Shown: piece by piece, positions 33,868-44,304 of the stretch
How the letters are laid out: the number at the start of each line of letters is the position of its first letter
Position numbering within the stretch: the stretch's first letter is position 1
NCBI RefSeq assembly: GCF_000186365.1
Contig: NC_014961.1
Coordinates: 248,001-312,000, forward strand
DNA from: Desulfurococcus mucosus DSM 2162
GTDB lineage: Archaea > Thermoproteota > Thermoprotei_A > Sulfolobales > Desulfurococcaceae
Length of the DNA stretch: 64,000 nucleotides
Direction of reading: 5' to 3'
Notes under the pieces: generated by a model
What the model saw: only the letters and a program-made list of their open reading frames with translations
The model's database searches: none
What the model was told of the DNA's origin: nothing
Program-made: the position numbers and the translations under genes

Positions 33868-34401
33868 ATGTTTAAGAGGAGCAGGGATCCTTTAAGGAAG
33901 GCTCTCGAAGCCCTTTACCACGTGCGCTTACTCAGGGACAGGATAGACACATTATACAACAGGATTAGCGAGAGAAGGGAAGCATTATTCGAGAGGCTCA
34001 CGGATCTCGAGTCGAAGGGAGAGAGATACCTGGCTAAAAGATACGCCGAGGAGATCTCCAAGCTCGACAAGCTGCTTTCAAGGCTTGCAGCCGTGCAACT
34101 CGTGGTCGAGAAAGTGGATCTCGCCTTACAGTACGCTATAAACATGAGGGAGTTCTCCGGCGTGGCATCCGAGGTCAGCAGCCTAGTCAAGGATCTCTCG
34201 AAGCTGCCCGAGCTCAACATACCGGATTTAAACCTCGCCTTCGCCGAGCTACAGGTATCCATCAGGGAGCTGAGTGAGGCAAGCGGTCCAGGCGCCCTGG
34301 ATCTAAGCTACTCGCCGCCTGGCGGGAGCGATGTGAAAAGGATACTCGAGGAGGCCAGGGAGGTCGTTAAGAAGAGGCTGGAGAACGAGTTAACGGCTTA
34401 A
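33868..34401 (+). CDS. ESCRT-III-like (CdvB/Snf7) paralogue
   Basis: A 177-residue, almost entirely helical protein (LRKALEALYHVRLLRDRIDT, then RLAAVQLVVEKVDLALQYAI), matching the Snf7/CdvB core of archaeal ESCRT-III proteins. Those polymerise on membranes during cell division and vesicle release together with CdvA and Vps4 (CdvC). It is shorter than CdvB and lacks an obvious CdvA-binding winged helix, so it is likely a CdvB1/B2-type paralogue. The ATG at 33868 has AGGTG six bases upstream; a GTG three codons earlier is possible. cdvA and cdvC are not in the window. Confidence 0.75.
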   Translation: MFKRSRDPLRKALEALYHVRLLRDRIDTLYNRISERREALFERLTDLESKGERYLAKRYAEEISKLDKLLSRLAAVQLVVEKVDLALQYAINMREFSGVASEVSSLVKDLSKLPELNIPDLNLAFAELQVSIRELSEASGPGALDLSYSPPGGSDVKRILEEAREVVKKRLENELTA

Positions 34402-34421
34402 CGGGTGGACGGCTGGGCAGC

Positions 34422-35108
34422 CTAGAGCTGTAGAGTATACCTTCTCTCCTCCTTCACCGTGGCGAAGCGCACCCTGAACTGGTTCAAAACATCGATCAAG
34501 TCCTTGGTGACCCTCTTAAGCAGCTCGCCTGGAACCACTACCACGTAGTCGTTGAACTCCTTGTTGAGGAGGCATGACCCTATAGCGTAGGCAAGCATCT
34601 TGTACTGGTCTGAGAGAGGGGTGCCTGGATCTATTATCCACACGCCGAGCCTCTCATCCTCCCTCTCAGCTATGATGTCCGGCTGCAATGGCTTCGCAAA
34701 CCTGTTCTCGGAGGCATCGTAGCCGGCTTTCTCCAGCTCCTTCACCACCTCCTCTATCAAGTGCTTCCTCGCCGGAGACACCCTTTGCACACCTATGTAT
34801 TTCTCGAGCTCGCCGTGCTCCTCCGGGTTGTATAGAGTGTATCTTCCCCTGTCAACCCTGTATAGGAAGAGCTTCTCGGGATCCCTGTAGCGGTCCTTAC
34901 TGCTGCCGTTCACGGTGACAAGGTCTATCTCGAAATCCATGCTCATCTCGGATCTCGATGGATCCTTCTCCCTGGCCTTGGAGACTAGCTCCTTCCGCGT
35001 GAAGTATACTTTTCCACTCCTGTAGAGCTCCTCAGCAGCCTCCTTGAGGAGCAACCAGTTCGGCTTCTTCTCAACGCCCGTTGAATCAGCACTGCTCAAT
35101 GCGACCAC
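34422..35108 (-). CDS. Unknown protein with N-terminal winged-helix-like (DUF7669-type) domain
   Basis: A 228-residue soluble protein. Residues 17-95 (LLLKEAAEELYRSGKVYFTR, then DPEKLFLYRVDRGRYTLYN) resemble the DUF7669-type winged helix found beside restriction-like proteins. Residues 110-228 contain QPDIIAEREDERLGVWIID, reminiscent of a degenerate PD-(D/E)xK nuclease or receptor-like fold. A DNA- or nucleotide-related role is possible but unproven. It lies 19 bases downstream of the Mrp ATPase gene on the same strand. Confidence 0.55.
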   Translation of the reverse strand: MVALSSADSTGVEKKPNWLLLKEAAEELYRSGKVYFTRKELVSKAREKDPSRSEMSMDFEIDLVTVNGSSKDRYRDPEKLFLYRVDRGRYTLYNPEEHGELEKYIGVQRVSPARKHLIEEVVKELEKAGYDASENRFAKPLQPDIIAEREDERLGVWIIDPGTPLSDQYKMLAYAIGSCLLNKEFNDYVVVVPGELLKRVTKDLIDVLNQFRVRFATVKEERRYTLQL

Positions 35109-35127
35109 CGCCCCGGTTACCCGGCTA

Positions 35128-35991
35128 TCAGCCCTGTGCCCCTAGTGATTGATCAGCCTCAACGCTTTTTATTATTTCATCAACCATGCTCATCACTGCT
35201 TTAGCAGCCTCTCCCTCAGGGTATGCGAGAAGGTAGGGTTCACCCCTGTCCACGGCTTCATTGATCAATGGATCCAGCGGTATCTTGCCGAGGAGGCGGG
35301 TCCCGTACTTGCTTGCAAGGTATTCCCCGGTGCTCCTGCCTAGGAGGTTGAAGACGGAGCCGCAGACAGGGCATTTGAAGTAACTCATATTCTCCACTAT
35401 GCCGAGTAGCCTAATATTGTTCCTAGCGGTGAAGTTCACTGCTTTAGCGACAATGGTCTCCGTCAACATGTTTGGAGCCGTCACTATGACCGCCCCTGTT
35501 ACATCCGGGATCACCTGTGCAATAGTTATGGCTGCGTCACCGGTTCCGGGAGGCATGTCTATTACAAGGTAGTCTCCATCACCCCAGGCAACCTTGCTGA
35601 GCAGCTCCGTTATAGCCTTGGAGACCAGGGGACCCCGCCACACAACCGGGAGATCCGGTGAGTCCAGCATGAGGTTAACGGCCACGACTTTAACCCCTAG
35701 GGGTCCCTCAACCGGGAGGATCTCACCGTTTTCACTGGCGTAGTGCCTCATCCCCTGCACGCCCAGCATGGATGGTATTGAGGAGCCATGTATATCGGCA
35801 TCCAGTATGGCAACCCTCCTACCCTTTAAAGCCAGCCCGAGCGCTATTGAGGATGATATGAAGGTTTTCCCAACGCCGCCTTTACCGCTTAAAACAATGA
35901 TCTTAAACCTGTAGCCCTGCAGCTTCCTCTTAGCATCGTTGATGAGTTTGAAGACGGGTGTGAACGCAGCCCTCTTCTCCTGACTACTCAT
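35128..35991 (-). CDS. Mrp/ApbC/NBP35-family Fe-S carrier ATPase
   Basis: A 287-residue P-loop protein. The deviant Walker A is SGKGGVGKT (35-43). DADIHGSSIPSML and DMPPGTGD follow, and the Fe-S-binding CPVC pair lies near residue 209. Family members carry and transfer Fe-S clusters in the cytoplasm. The ATG lies about 24 nt from a TATA box (36011-36020, minus strand), suggesting a leaderless mRNA. It is divergent from mevalonate kinase with separate TATA boxes. Confidence 0.92.
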   Translation of the reverse strand: MSSQEKRAAFTPVFKLINDAKRKLQGYRFKIIVLSGKGGVGKTFISSSIALGLALKGRRVAILDADIHGSSIPSMLGVQGMRHYASENGEILPVEGPLGVKVVAVNLMLDSPDLPVVWRGPLVSKAITELLSKVAWGDGDYLVIDMPPGTGDAAITIAQVIPDVTGAVIVTAPNMLTETIVAKAVNFTARNNIRLLGIVENMSYFKCPVCGSVFNLLGRSTGEYLASKYGTRLLGKIPLDPLINEAVDRGEPYLLAYPEGEAAKAVMSMVDEIIKSVEADQSLGAQG

Positions 35992-36010
35992 CGGTGTCCA
36001 CCACGCTAAC

Positions 36011-36020
36011 CATTTATAAC
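36011..36020 (-). promoter_or_regulatory. TATA box for Mrp ATPase gene
   Basis: GTTATAAATG on the minus strand lies about 24 nt before the ATG, the spacing of a leaderless archaeal promoter. Confidence 0.55.
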
Positions 36021-36037
36021 CATGTTATCCCACTATA

Positions 36038-36047
36038 CTCTTAAATA
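36038..36047 (+). promoter_or_regulatory. TATA box for mevalonate kinase gene
   Basis: CTCTTAAATA lies about 25 nt before the ATG at 36068, so transcription probably begins at or next to the start codon. Confidence 0.55.
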
Positions 36048-36067
36048 GCTAAGGGTGCCAGCGGTCC

Positions 36068-37021
36068 ATGCCTTGCAGCATCGCTCCGGGAAAAGTGATC
36101 CTTTTCGGAGAGCACTTCGTCGTGGAAGGCTACCCGGCCATAGGGCTGGCCGTGGGGCTGTATGCATCCACATGTGTTGAGAAGGGAGAGTTTAAAATAT
36201 ACTCGAGGCAGCTGGGGCCAATAGATCCATCCTCCCCCCTGGCTAAACCCTTCCTCAGGGTGCTTGAGGAGGCTGCAAGGGAATTCAACTGCGGCCGCGA
36301 CTACACTATATACATAGACTCAGGGATCCCCGTGGGAGCTGGAATGGGCTCCTCAGCCGCTGTAAATGTCTCGCTAACACACTCCCTGCTCCATGCATGC
36401 GGCGCCGGGTTCACGAGGGAGGATGTCAGCAGGATAGCCTACATGGGGGAGGTCGAGGTTCACGGCAAGCCAAGCGGTATCGACAACACGTTGGCAACGT
36501 ACGGCGGCCTCGTATACTATAAGCGCGGCTCCTTCAAACGCCTCGACACACTGCTCCCGGAGGGAGTTGAACTAGTGGTGGCGGATACAGGTGTTAAAAG
36601 AGACACAGGAGTAGTTGTGAGAGACGTGCTGGAGAAGCGTAGGAGACTGGGGAGGCTTGGAGGAATACTCTACGAGGCAGCAGGCGAGCTGGTTGAGGAA
36701 GCCCTTGCCGCCCTCAGGGAGAGGGATGTAGTCAGGCTAGGCGAGTTGATGACGGTGAACCATGGGCTCCTCTTCTCAATGGGTGCGTCTGCATGGGTTA
36801 ACGACTACCTGGTTCACAGGATGCTCGGCTTAGGAGCATATGGGGCGAAGCTAAGCGGCGCCGGAAGGGGAGGCATAGTGATAGGGTTAGCGGAGCCTGC
36901 ACGGGCACAGGCGATAGTGGAGGAGCTTGAGAGGGAAGGGGTTAAGGCATACAGGGTTAAACCAGACTACGAGGGAGTCCGCCTCACCACGGGTTCCATG
37001 GTTGAACCAGGCTACGGCTAA
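36068..37021 (+). CDS. mvk: Mevalonate kinase
   Basis: A 317-residue GHMP kinase. The N-terminal APGKVILFGEHFVVEG and the ATP-binding GAGMGSSAA (from residue 90) are clear. KPSGIDN and the C-terminal KLSGAGRGG complete the family signature. It phosphorylates mevalonate in isoprenoid synthesis, feeding the archaeal lipids that the geranylgeranyl reductase at 26 kb would later saturate. Confidence 0.95.
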   Translation: MPCSIAPGKVILFGEHFVVEGYPAIGLAVGLYASTCVEKGEFKIYSRQLGPIDPSSPLAKPFLRVLEEAAREFNCGRDYTIYIDSGIPVGAGMGSSAAVNVSLTHSLLHACGAGFTREDVSRIAYMGEVEVHGKPSGIDNTLATYGGLVYYKRGSFKRLDTLLPEGVELVVADTGVKRDTGVVVRDVLEKRRRLGRLGGILYEAAGELVEEALAALRERDVVRLGELMTVNHGLLFSMGASAWVNDYLVHRMLGLGAYGAKLSGAGRGGIVIGLAEPARAQAIVEELEREGVKAYRVKPDYEGVRLTTGSMVEPGYG

Positions 37022-37107
37022 ATAAGGGTGCCTCCACCATATTTAAACCCGGAATGATGAATATAGTGGTCAATGAGTAATGATTGAACTCCCATGGGCT
37101 GACCGGT

Positions 37108-37533
37108 ATGGCTCTCAACGGGTCGAGGAGCGGGAAGATCAAGCTACGTGTGACACGCGATGTATTCAACAGGTTGAACTCCCTACTCTTAGAGTCCCTG
37201 CCAGCGATATATGGTTACAACGGCTTGATCAAGGGTGAGAAATACTATTTGAAGCCTGTTCACATAGTTTCAAGGAGGCTTCCAACAGGTGCAACCGTCA
37301 AGTACTATTACTACGGGAGATACTGGTACAGGGTGGAGAGGAGTAGCGATGGAAGGATAAAGTGGATCTACCTTGGACGAGTGAAGCCTTCGCCAAGCCT
37401 ACCGGATCCACCTGCAAACCCCCTCGAGGGCCTTGTCGTGAAGAAGATAGAGGAGGAGGGAGTGGTCGAGCTGGTGTTCGCCAACGAGGAGGTCTTCAAA
37501 CGCCTCTACAGCAAGCTTTTCCAGGCTACTTGA
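37108..37533 (+). CDS. Unknown small basic protein
   Basis: A protein of about 141 residues, basic and Tyr-rich, with VTRDVFNRLNSLLLESLPAI, then KYYYYGRYWYRVERSSDGR and IYLGRVKPSPSLPDPP. The paired YYYYGRYW / YLGRV strands suggest a small beta-hairpin domain; no named family. The frame opens at a TTG at 37084, but an ATG at 37108 is more natural. TATA CATATTTAAAC near 37038 precedes it. It stands alone between mvk and another unknown gene. Confidence 0.6.
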   Translation: MALNGSRSGKIKLRVTRDVFNRLNSLLLESLPAIYGYNGLIKGEKYYLKPVHIVSRRLPTGATVKYYYYGRYWYRVERSSDGRIKWIYLGRVKPSPSLPDPPANPLEGLVVKKIEEEGVVELVFANEEVFKRLYSKLFQAT

Positions 37534-37636
37534 AAGCCTCCTAAACCCTGTTCACCGGTTGGAAAACTTTATAAGGCTGATTAAAGGATAAACCATTAAT
37601 GCAGTGGCCTAGATAGTAGTTCTCAGGGGAGATGTA

Positions 37637-38581
37637 TTGATAGTTGACATCGAGGCGTCCAGTCGCATCCTTAACAGGGTTCTGTTAAGGTACATAATTC
37701 TGTCACGTGGAAGCATTGTGGCGAAGAATAAAGGTATCCCAGGCAGCAGGGTGCTCGAGTACGTGGGGAAGGCTTGCAGGAGCAATGTATGCATGGCGTT
37801 ACTTAGGGCTCCAGGGATCTGGGGAGACATATATGTCTCACAAGGGGTTCCAGCAGCGGTAAACATGGAGGTGGACGGGGAGTATCTCAGCGGTGGCCTA
37901 GCCCTGGAGAAGCTTAAAGAGCTCGGGGAGGTGGATGTAGAAGTCTACGCCTTCAACCCCGAGGTGGTGGACGGTATCTACAGGCAGGTGGACAGCCTGA
38001 TAAAAGATGTGAAAGGGGAGGTTGAAGCAGATAGGAAAACCATGACCATAGTCAACACGCTCCTCAAGCTGACTGACACCCCGTGCTACATGGAGGAGCT
38101 TAGGCTCAGCGGAGGAGAGGATCTCCTCGAGGCCCGCATGGTGTGCGTCGGCAAGGATCTCTCTTTTCACGCCATGCTGCTAGCATTAAGGATACTTGAC
38201 CTGTACTCGGTGGCCCCGTCAACACTACGCTTCTCCACGAGGCTTAAAACACTTGAACACGGTGTCCTAGTCGAGAAGAAGGTTGAGGGAGACATGGAGA
38301 TACATGACGACACGACTAGAAACATATATGTCAACCTCCCGTCGATACTGGCCTCAGCAGGCTCCCATGTACTCAGGGCTGAAGTAGACAGGGAGCGCGG
38401 CAAGACTGTGGTAAGGGTTGAAGCCACTCCGCCAGCGCTGGACGTAGAACCCGATGAGCTGGCGGCAATGATACATCGATCCCTCTCCAAGTCCCTCAGG
38501 AGGCTCGAGGTCATCGTTGAATACGTGGTTGAGACAGCCGTGGGACCGGTGAAAGTCAGCGGGAAGGCCCCTGCCCCTTAA
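37637..38581 (+). CDS. Unknown two-domain protein
   Basis: A 314-residue cytoplasmic-looking protein, not recognised. Residues 1-125 (RYIILSRGSIVAKNKGIPGS, then GDIYVSQGVPAAVNMEVDGE) look like a beta-rich sensor- or effector-type domain. The C-terminal part from about residue 225 alternates strands and helices (TRNIYVNLPSILASAGSHVL, then VVRVEATPPALDVEPDEL). Two cysteine pairs occur in the centre. A possible relation to the 249-residue protein beside the pilus ATPase is suggested by layout only. TTG start. Confidence 0.55.
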   Translation: MIVDIEASSRILNRVLLRYIILSRGSIVAKNKGIPGSRVLEYVGKACRSNVCMALLRAPGIWGDIYVSQGVPAAVNMEVDGEYLSGGLALEKLKELGEVDVEVYAFNPEVVDGIYRQVDSLIKDVKGEVEADRKTMTIVNTLLKLTDTPCYMEELRLSGGEDLLEARMVCVGKDLSFHAMLLALRILDLYSVAPSTLRFSTRLKTLEHGVLVEKKVEGDMEIHDDTTRNIYVNLPSILASAGSHVLRAEVDRERGKTVVRVEATPPALDVEPDELAAMIHRSLSKSLRRLEVIVEYVVETAVGPVKVSGKAPAP

Positions 38582-38601
38582 ATGAGCTTACAGATGTAAG
38601 C

Positions 38602-38645
38602 CTGAGGGGATGCAGAAGAACCTCCTTAGGGCGGGAAGGAGCCGT
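38602..38645 (+). repeat. IS200/IS605-like right-end repeat, degenerate copy 6
   Basis: CTGAGGGGATGCAGAAGAAC followed by CTCCTTAGGGCGGGAAGGAG and CCGTC keeps the GATGCAG and TTAGGGCGGGA-GGAG blocks of copies 3 and 7 but has lost the 5' hairpin arm. It lies between the 314-residue gene and the glycosyltransferase promoter (GCTTTAATAC near 38668). Confidence 0.4.
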
Positions 38646-38748
38646 CGAAGCATGACCACGGCGGCGTAAGCTTTAATACTCGCCTCGGTAATCACCTGTA
38701 TTATGTGCTTGTAGACGGCGAGATATTCAGCTTGATGGATGATCAGGC

Positions 38749-39858
38749 TTGAACCAGGAGTTGATGAGCAACCTTACAGGGATAATGGTTGGGGTGGCGC
38801 TCGCCTACACGTTGCTGCTCTCAATAGGTTTAACAGGGTATATCGCGTATAAGCCACGTAGATCCAGTGTGAAGGCATGCAACTACGAGATAGTCATAGT
38901 GTCGAAGGCCGATGAGAAGGTGCAGAGGAGCCTCATAGAGTCGGTTAAATACCATGTCTCAAGGTTCTCCCATATAACCCTTGTGGTCGATGAGGGTGCT
39001 CCCCTTATAAGCACTCTACGCTACCTTAGGGGAGTGAGGCTGATAGTGGTTCCCTCGGGTTACAGGAGGGATCTGGTTGGGAAGGGGAGGGCTTTAAACT
39101 ATTTCGTGGAGCACTATGTGTCACCCGACAAGTGGTATGTATTCATAGACGACGACAACCTGATTCTGGATGACTCATTCCTCTACGAGATACCCTACTA
39201 TGAGGCGAAGGGGTTCGTAGCAGGCAACGGCATCCTCCTCCCGAGGCCCGGGAAAAGCATGGTTTCATACGTCATGGACTGGATCAGGTATATCGATGAC
39301 CTCACGCTCTACAGGTTTTTCACAGGGCTCCTCGGGAAGCCCTTGATAGGGTTGCACGGGGAGCTCCTCATAGTGAAGGGCTCGGTTCTAAAGGAGATAG
39401 GCTTCAACAACAGGTCTATAACGGAGGACTTCAGGTTCGCAGTGGAGCTTGTGAGGAGGAAGTATAAGACCTGGCAGTCTAACACCAGGGTCTCCATAAA
39501 GAGCCCTAACAGCGTGAAGGACTTGATGATTCAGAGGGGGAGGTGGTTTAAGGGCTTGATAACGGATATAAAGTATTCTCCAGCCCCGATGAAACTAATA
39601 GTTGGCTTCAGGTCTTTCGCATGGGTTCTAAATCTAGCTGTATCAGTATTGTTCTTCCCGATACTCGTGTATCTCGGGCTCGTCTGGTACATTTTACCCG
39701 GCAGCATATATTACCTTGCCTCATACACTTACGGCGTGATCAGGAGCAGGGAGCCATACCTAATCCTCCTTGTGCCCTTATTCGGCTTCATCGAGGCATC
39801 CTCAAGGATCTACGGGTTGATGAGGGTCAACGACTTCGTCGTAATAGATAAAAACTAG
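38749..39858 (+). CDS. Membrane glycosyltransferase, family 2-like
   Basis: A 369-residue processive-type GT2 enzyme. There is one membrane helix at the N-terminus and about three at the C-terminus. The catalytic region shows FIDDDN (D-x-D), ITEDFRFAVEL (TED) and QRGRW, the QxxRW-type acceptor motif. It builds or extends a surface or lipid-linked glycan at the membrane, possibly for AglB. The start is uncertain: TTG 38749, or ATG 38764 with AGGAG close upstream. Confidence 0.85.
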   Translation: MNQELMSNLTGIMVGVALAYTLLLSIGLTGYIAYKPRRSSVKACNYEIVIVSKADEKVQRSLIESVKYHVSRFSHITLVVDEGAPLISTLRYLRGVRLIVVPSGYRRDLVGKGRALNYFVEHYVSPDKWYVFIDDDNLILDDSFLYEIPYYEAKGFVAGNGILLPRPGKSMVSYVMDWIRYIDDLTLYRFFTGLLGKPLIGLHGELLIVKGSVLKEIGFNNRSITEDFRFAVELVRRKYKTWQSNTRVSIKSPNSVKDLMIQRGRWFKGLITDIKYSPAPMKLIVGFRSFAWVLNLAVSVLFFPILVYLGLVWYILPGSIYYLASYTYGVIRSREPYLILLVPLFGFIEASSRIYGLMRVNDFVVIDKN

Positions 39859-39891
39859 TTGCATGAATACACCTCTAAAACGGTGTAATCC

Positions 39892-41055
39892 ATGGCTTCA
39901 AAAGCCTTCAAGCTCAAGTATAATGATGTAACACTGTTCTTCGGCCCCGGGGTTCTCCGTGAGAAACTGGCTGAGAACGTGAAGGGGTATGGGAAGGCGT
40001 TGATAATCACTAGTAAGAGTGCTGCAAGAGTGTCGGGTGCACTCGACACGGTCCTCGAAGCATTGAAGCGTGAGAGCGTCGAGTACGTCGTCTACGATGG
40101 CGTTAAGGCGAACCCCTATGCAAGCATGGCTGATGAAGCAGGGAGGATCGCGGTTGAAAACAGAGTTGACCTCATCGTGGCGGTGGGCGGTGGAAGCGTG
40201 ATAGATGTCGGTAAGCTTGCATCAGTGATAGCTACCACCGGTATCAAGGCAGCAGACATAGCCGTGAACCCGGCCTCAGTCTCCAACGCTAGGCGTCTAC
40301 GCTTAATAGCCGTGAACCTCACGCATGGAACCGGCAGCGAGGTGGACAGGTATGCCGTGGTAACCATTGACGGGACATTCGAGAAGAGGGGTATGGCGGT
40401 AAGGTACCCGGACGTAGGGTTCGACGACCCATTGTACACGAGGACCCTGAGCAGGGAGCAGTCACTCTACACTAGTCTCGACGCATTCTACCACGCGTAT
40501 GAAGCCGCCACCTCCACCTTCTCGAATCATTTAACGCTGACTCTCTCAAGGGACGCTGTCGAGGCAGTGGTAGGTAGCCTACCAAGGGTCCTCGGCGACC
40601 CAGGCAACCTGGAGCACAGGGAGAAACTGCTCTACGCGTCAATGATAGCTGGGATCTCAATAGACCAGTCCATGACGCATTTAAACCATGCATTAGAGCA
40701 CTCTTTCAGCGGGTTGCACCCGGAGCTACCCCATGGCGCCGGGCTAGCCATACTAGGCCCCATGGTAGTCTACTACACGCATAAAGCAGTCCCGGAGGCC
40801 TCAGCCCACGTGCTGAGGCCACTGGATCCAGGGTTGAAACCCCTCGCAGGCGACGCGGAGAGAGCCTACAGGGCTGTCAAGGAGTTCCAGTCCTCCCTAG
40901 GGTTTGATGAGAGGTTAAGCGACTACGGTGTAGACATGGGTGAAGTGGAGAAGGCGTTAGAGTTCACTATGAGGATGATTGAGGCAAGATACACGTCGAT
41001 ACCCTTCAAGCCCAGCCTAGACGTGTTAAGGGATATAGTCGCTAGATCCCTCTAG
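39892..41055 (+). CDS. Iron-containing alcohol dehydrogenase
   Basis: A 387-residue group III alcohol dehydrogenase. The NAD(P)-binding stretch is AVGGGSVIDVGKLAS; metal ligands are a mid-protein Asp and His in SLDAFYHAYEA plus two later His in LNHALEHSFSGLHPELPHG. NLTHGTGSEV is typical. Substrate unknown. GGTGTAATCC precedes the ATG. The 3' end overlaps the convergent DUF763 gene by 30 bases. Confidence 0.92.
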   Translation: MASKAFKLKYNDVTLFFGPGVLREKLAENVKGYGKALIITSKSAARVSGALDTVLEALKRESVEYVVYDGVKANPYASMADEAGRIAVENRVDLIVAVGGGSVIDVGKLASVIATTGIKAADIAVNPASVSNARRLRLIAVNLTHGTGSEVDRYAVVTIDGTFEKRGMAVRYPDVGFDDPLYTRTLSREQSLYTSLDAFYHAYEAATSTFSNHLTLTLSRDAVEAVVGSLPRVLGDPGNLEHREKLLYASMIAGISIDQSMTHLNHALEHSFSGLHPELPHGAGLAILGPMVVYYTHKAVPEASAHVLRPLDPGLKPLAGDAERAYRAVKEFQSSLGFDERLSDYGVDMGEVEKALEFTMRMIEARYTSIPFKPSLDVLRDIVARSL

Positions 41056-42264
41056 GAAGCCGATAGCCCTCTTCACCCTGTCAGCGAATGAGGCAAGCCT
41101 CCTCAACATGTGTTCTCTATCACGTGCTCCAACCTTCACCTCATCCAGCATGGATGCAAAGAACTCTATTGTCCTATCAATGTGCTCAACCCTGACGGGA
41201 TAAGGTACACCGTCCTTACCACCATGAGCATAGGCATAGAGGAAGGGATCCATGATGCTTGTTGTCGGATCCCTTAATGAGGGCCTATACCCGTAGATCA
41301 GGTCTGCAACCAGTGCGAGAGCCCTAATGGTTTCAGCACCCACGCCCGGCAAACCTATTAACTCATCGAACTCTCTCACACCCAGCTTCTTTATCTCGGA
41401 GGCAGCTTTTCCAACAAGCCTCAGGTTGGCCACGGGACGGTAGTATCTGGGACACACCTCGGTTAGCTGCCGTACTCGACTCCATGTATCCCCCTGTGCA
41501 CCCCCAGTCACCCATGAGAGGATGGAGGGCTCACCCCTGAGGATCCTATTAGCCTCCCCTAGGCTGTTCAAAAGGGATCCAGGGGGCGTTGAGGAAACTA
41601 TGTCTAGTATGGCTCGCCTAGCCTCCCTGCTACCCGGGTTGGCAAGGTTCAGTGAGAGCTCAATCTTCATGGAGGCTACACCGGAGTGTGGTTCAACCCT
41701 GGTGGTTGGCAGCGAGCCCTTTGGAACGGGGAGATGGTAGCGTCTGGCCATCCCTGAGTCCTCGTTCAATCCCTGTTGGACGACAAGCATGTCTCCATCT
41801 GAGTCCACTATCAGGCTGTGGATATAGATGCTGTAGCCATCCTGCAATGCGACTCCATCGATTTTAGCAGCCATCCTACTGGCTCCCACTATCCTCTCGT
41901 AGTCGGCTACATCGCTAATGGCCTTCGCCTCCTCCGCTACAGCCCTAGAGTCCCGGCCCTTCCCGCCGAGCACGGCGATCCCGTTGTCCCTGAGGGAGCC
42001 GGGTGGAAACGTGTTCTTCAAGACATATACGACCACGGTTGTCGAGCCACTGCTATCCCAGTCCATGCCTATAACATTATTGAATGCCTGGAACCAGAAG
42101 GGGTCCCCTAGGCGCCTCACGAGCTCCCCTGGACCATAATACTCGACAATGTACCGGGCTATCAGTCCTCCGAGAACCCGCATTCTCTCGAACAGGTATG
42201 GAGGTACATGCCCGTTGTGAAGAGGCAGATCCGCAACCCCGCTGTAACGGGTCACGGGTCTCAC
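41026..42264 (-). CDS. DUF763 family protein
   Basis: A 412-residue protein of the DUF763 family (SGVADLPLHNGHVPPYLFER at the N-terminus, then GKGRDSRAV). A helix-hairpin-helix-like segment (VREFDELIGLPGVGAETIRA) implies contact with DNA or RNA. The family is common in archaea and a few thermophilic bacteria with no settled function. GTG start. It overlaps the adh 3' end by 30 bases. Confidence 0.85.
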   Translation of the reverse strand: MRPVTRYSGVADLPLHNGHVPPYLFERMRVLGGLIARYIVEYYGPGELVRRLGDPFWFQAFNNVIGMDWDSSGSTTVVVYVLKNTFPPGSLRDNGIAVLGGKGRDSRAVAEEAKAISDVADYERIVGASRMAAKIDGVALQDGYSIYIHSLIVDSDGDMLVVQQGLNEDSGMARRYHLPVPKGSLPTTRVEPHSGVASMKIELSLNLANPGSREARRAILDIVSSTPPGSLLNSLGEANRILRGEPSILSWVTGGAQGDTWSRVRQLTEVCPRYYRPVANLRLVGKAASEIKKLGVREFDELIGLPGVGAETIRALALVADLIYGYRPSLRDPTTSIMDPFLYAYAHGGKDGVPYPVRVEHIDRTIEFFASMLDEVKVGARDREHMLRRLASFADRVKRAIGFLEGSSDYIP

Positions 42265-42317
42265 TGAGTAACATCTATTCCTGTATTCTAAAAAATATCC
42301 CTAATAAAACTGCTTGA

Positions 42318-44084
<1,767 letters not shown>

Positions 44085-44150
44085 CTAAGGCTAGCTAGGC
44101 TAGGCAACGGTTTAACCCTGGATAGAGACTTTATCGGGGCTGTAAGCATC

Positions 44151-44162
44151 GGTTTAAATACC
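44151..44162 (+). promoter_or_regulatory. TATA box for candidate structured RNA
   Basis: GGTTTAAATACC has a TATA-like core at 44153-44160. The expected start site is near 44180-44183, at the edge of the first hairpin of the structured segment, and no start codon follows at a suitable distance. Confidence 0.45.
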
Positions 44163-44181
44163 TCTCCTCAGATGGGGCCCC

Positions 44182-44300
44182 ATAGCGTTGGGCTCAACCG
44201 CCACCCATGACCCCAGGGTGATAGCCCGTGATCTCTGGGCGAGGCGGAAGCCCCTGGATATTCATTCGTATCCAGGGGCAAACGGCAAGCGGGGAAGCGG
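44182..44300 (+). ncRNA. Candidate structured non-coding RNA
   Basis: A GC-rich segment of about 120 bases with nested pairing. One hairpin spans 44185-44201 (GTTG/CAAC inside GC/CGC). CCGCC (44198-44202) can pair with GGCGG (44243-44247) around an inner CCCAG/CTGGG stem (44212-44216 with 44235-44239) that contains two GTGAT elements. Then comes a perfect 10-bp stem CCCCTGGATA/TATCCAGGGG (44251-44278) with an 8-base loop. A TATA box sits at the right distance upstream. It does not match tRNA, 5S, SRP or RNase P RNA as I know them; a guide RNA, riboswitch-like leader or mobile-element RNA are alternatives. Strand is inferred from the promoter. Confidence 0.45.
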
Positions 44301-44304
44301 CATA

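Noticed and set aside
44171-44220. Fluoride-riboswitch-like words (GATGGGG ... AACCGCC ... ATGACCCC) in the candidate RNA
   Set aside because: The required pseudoknot between the bases before GATGG and the segment after the first strand cannot form here, and no fluoride channel gene follows.
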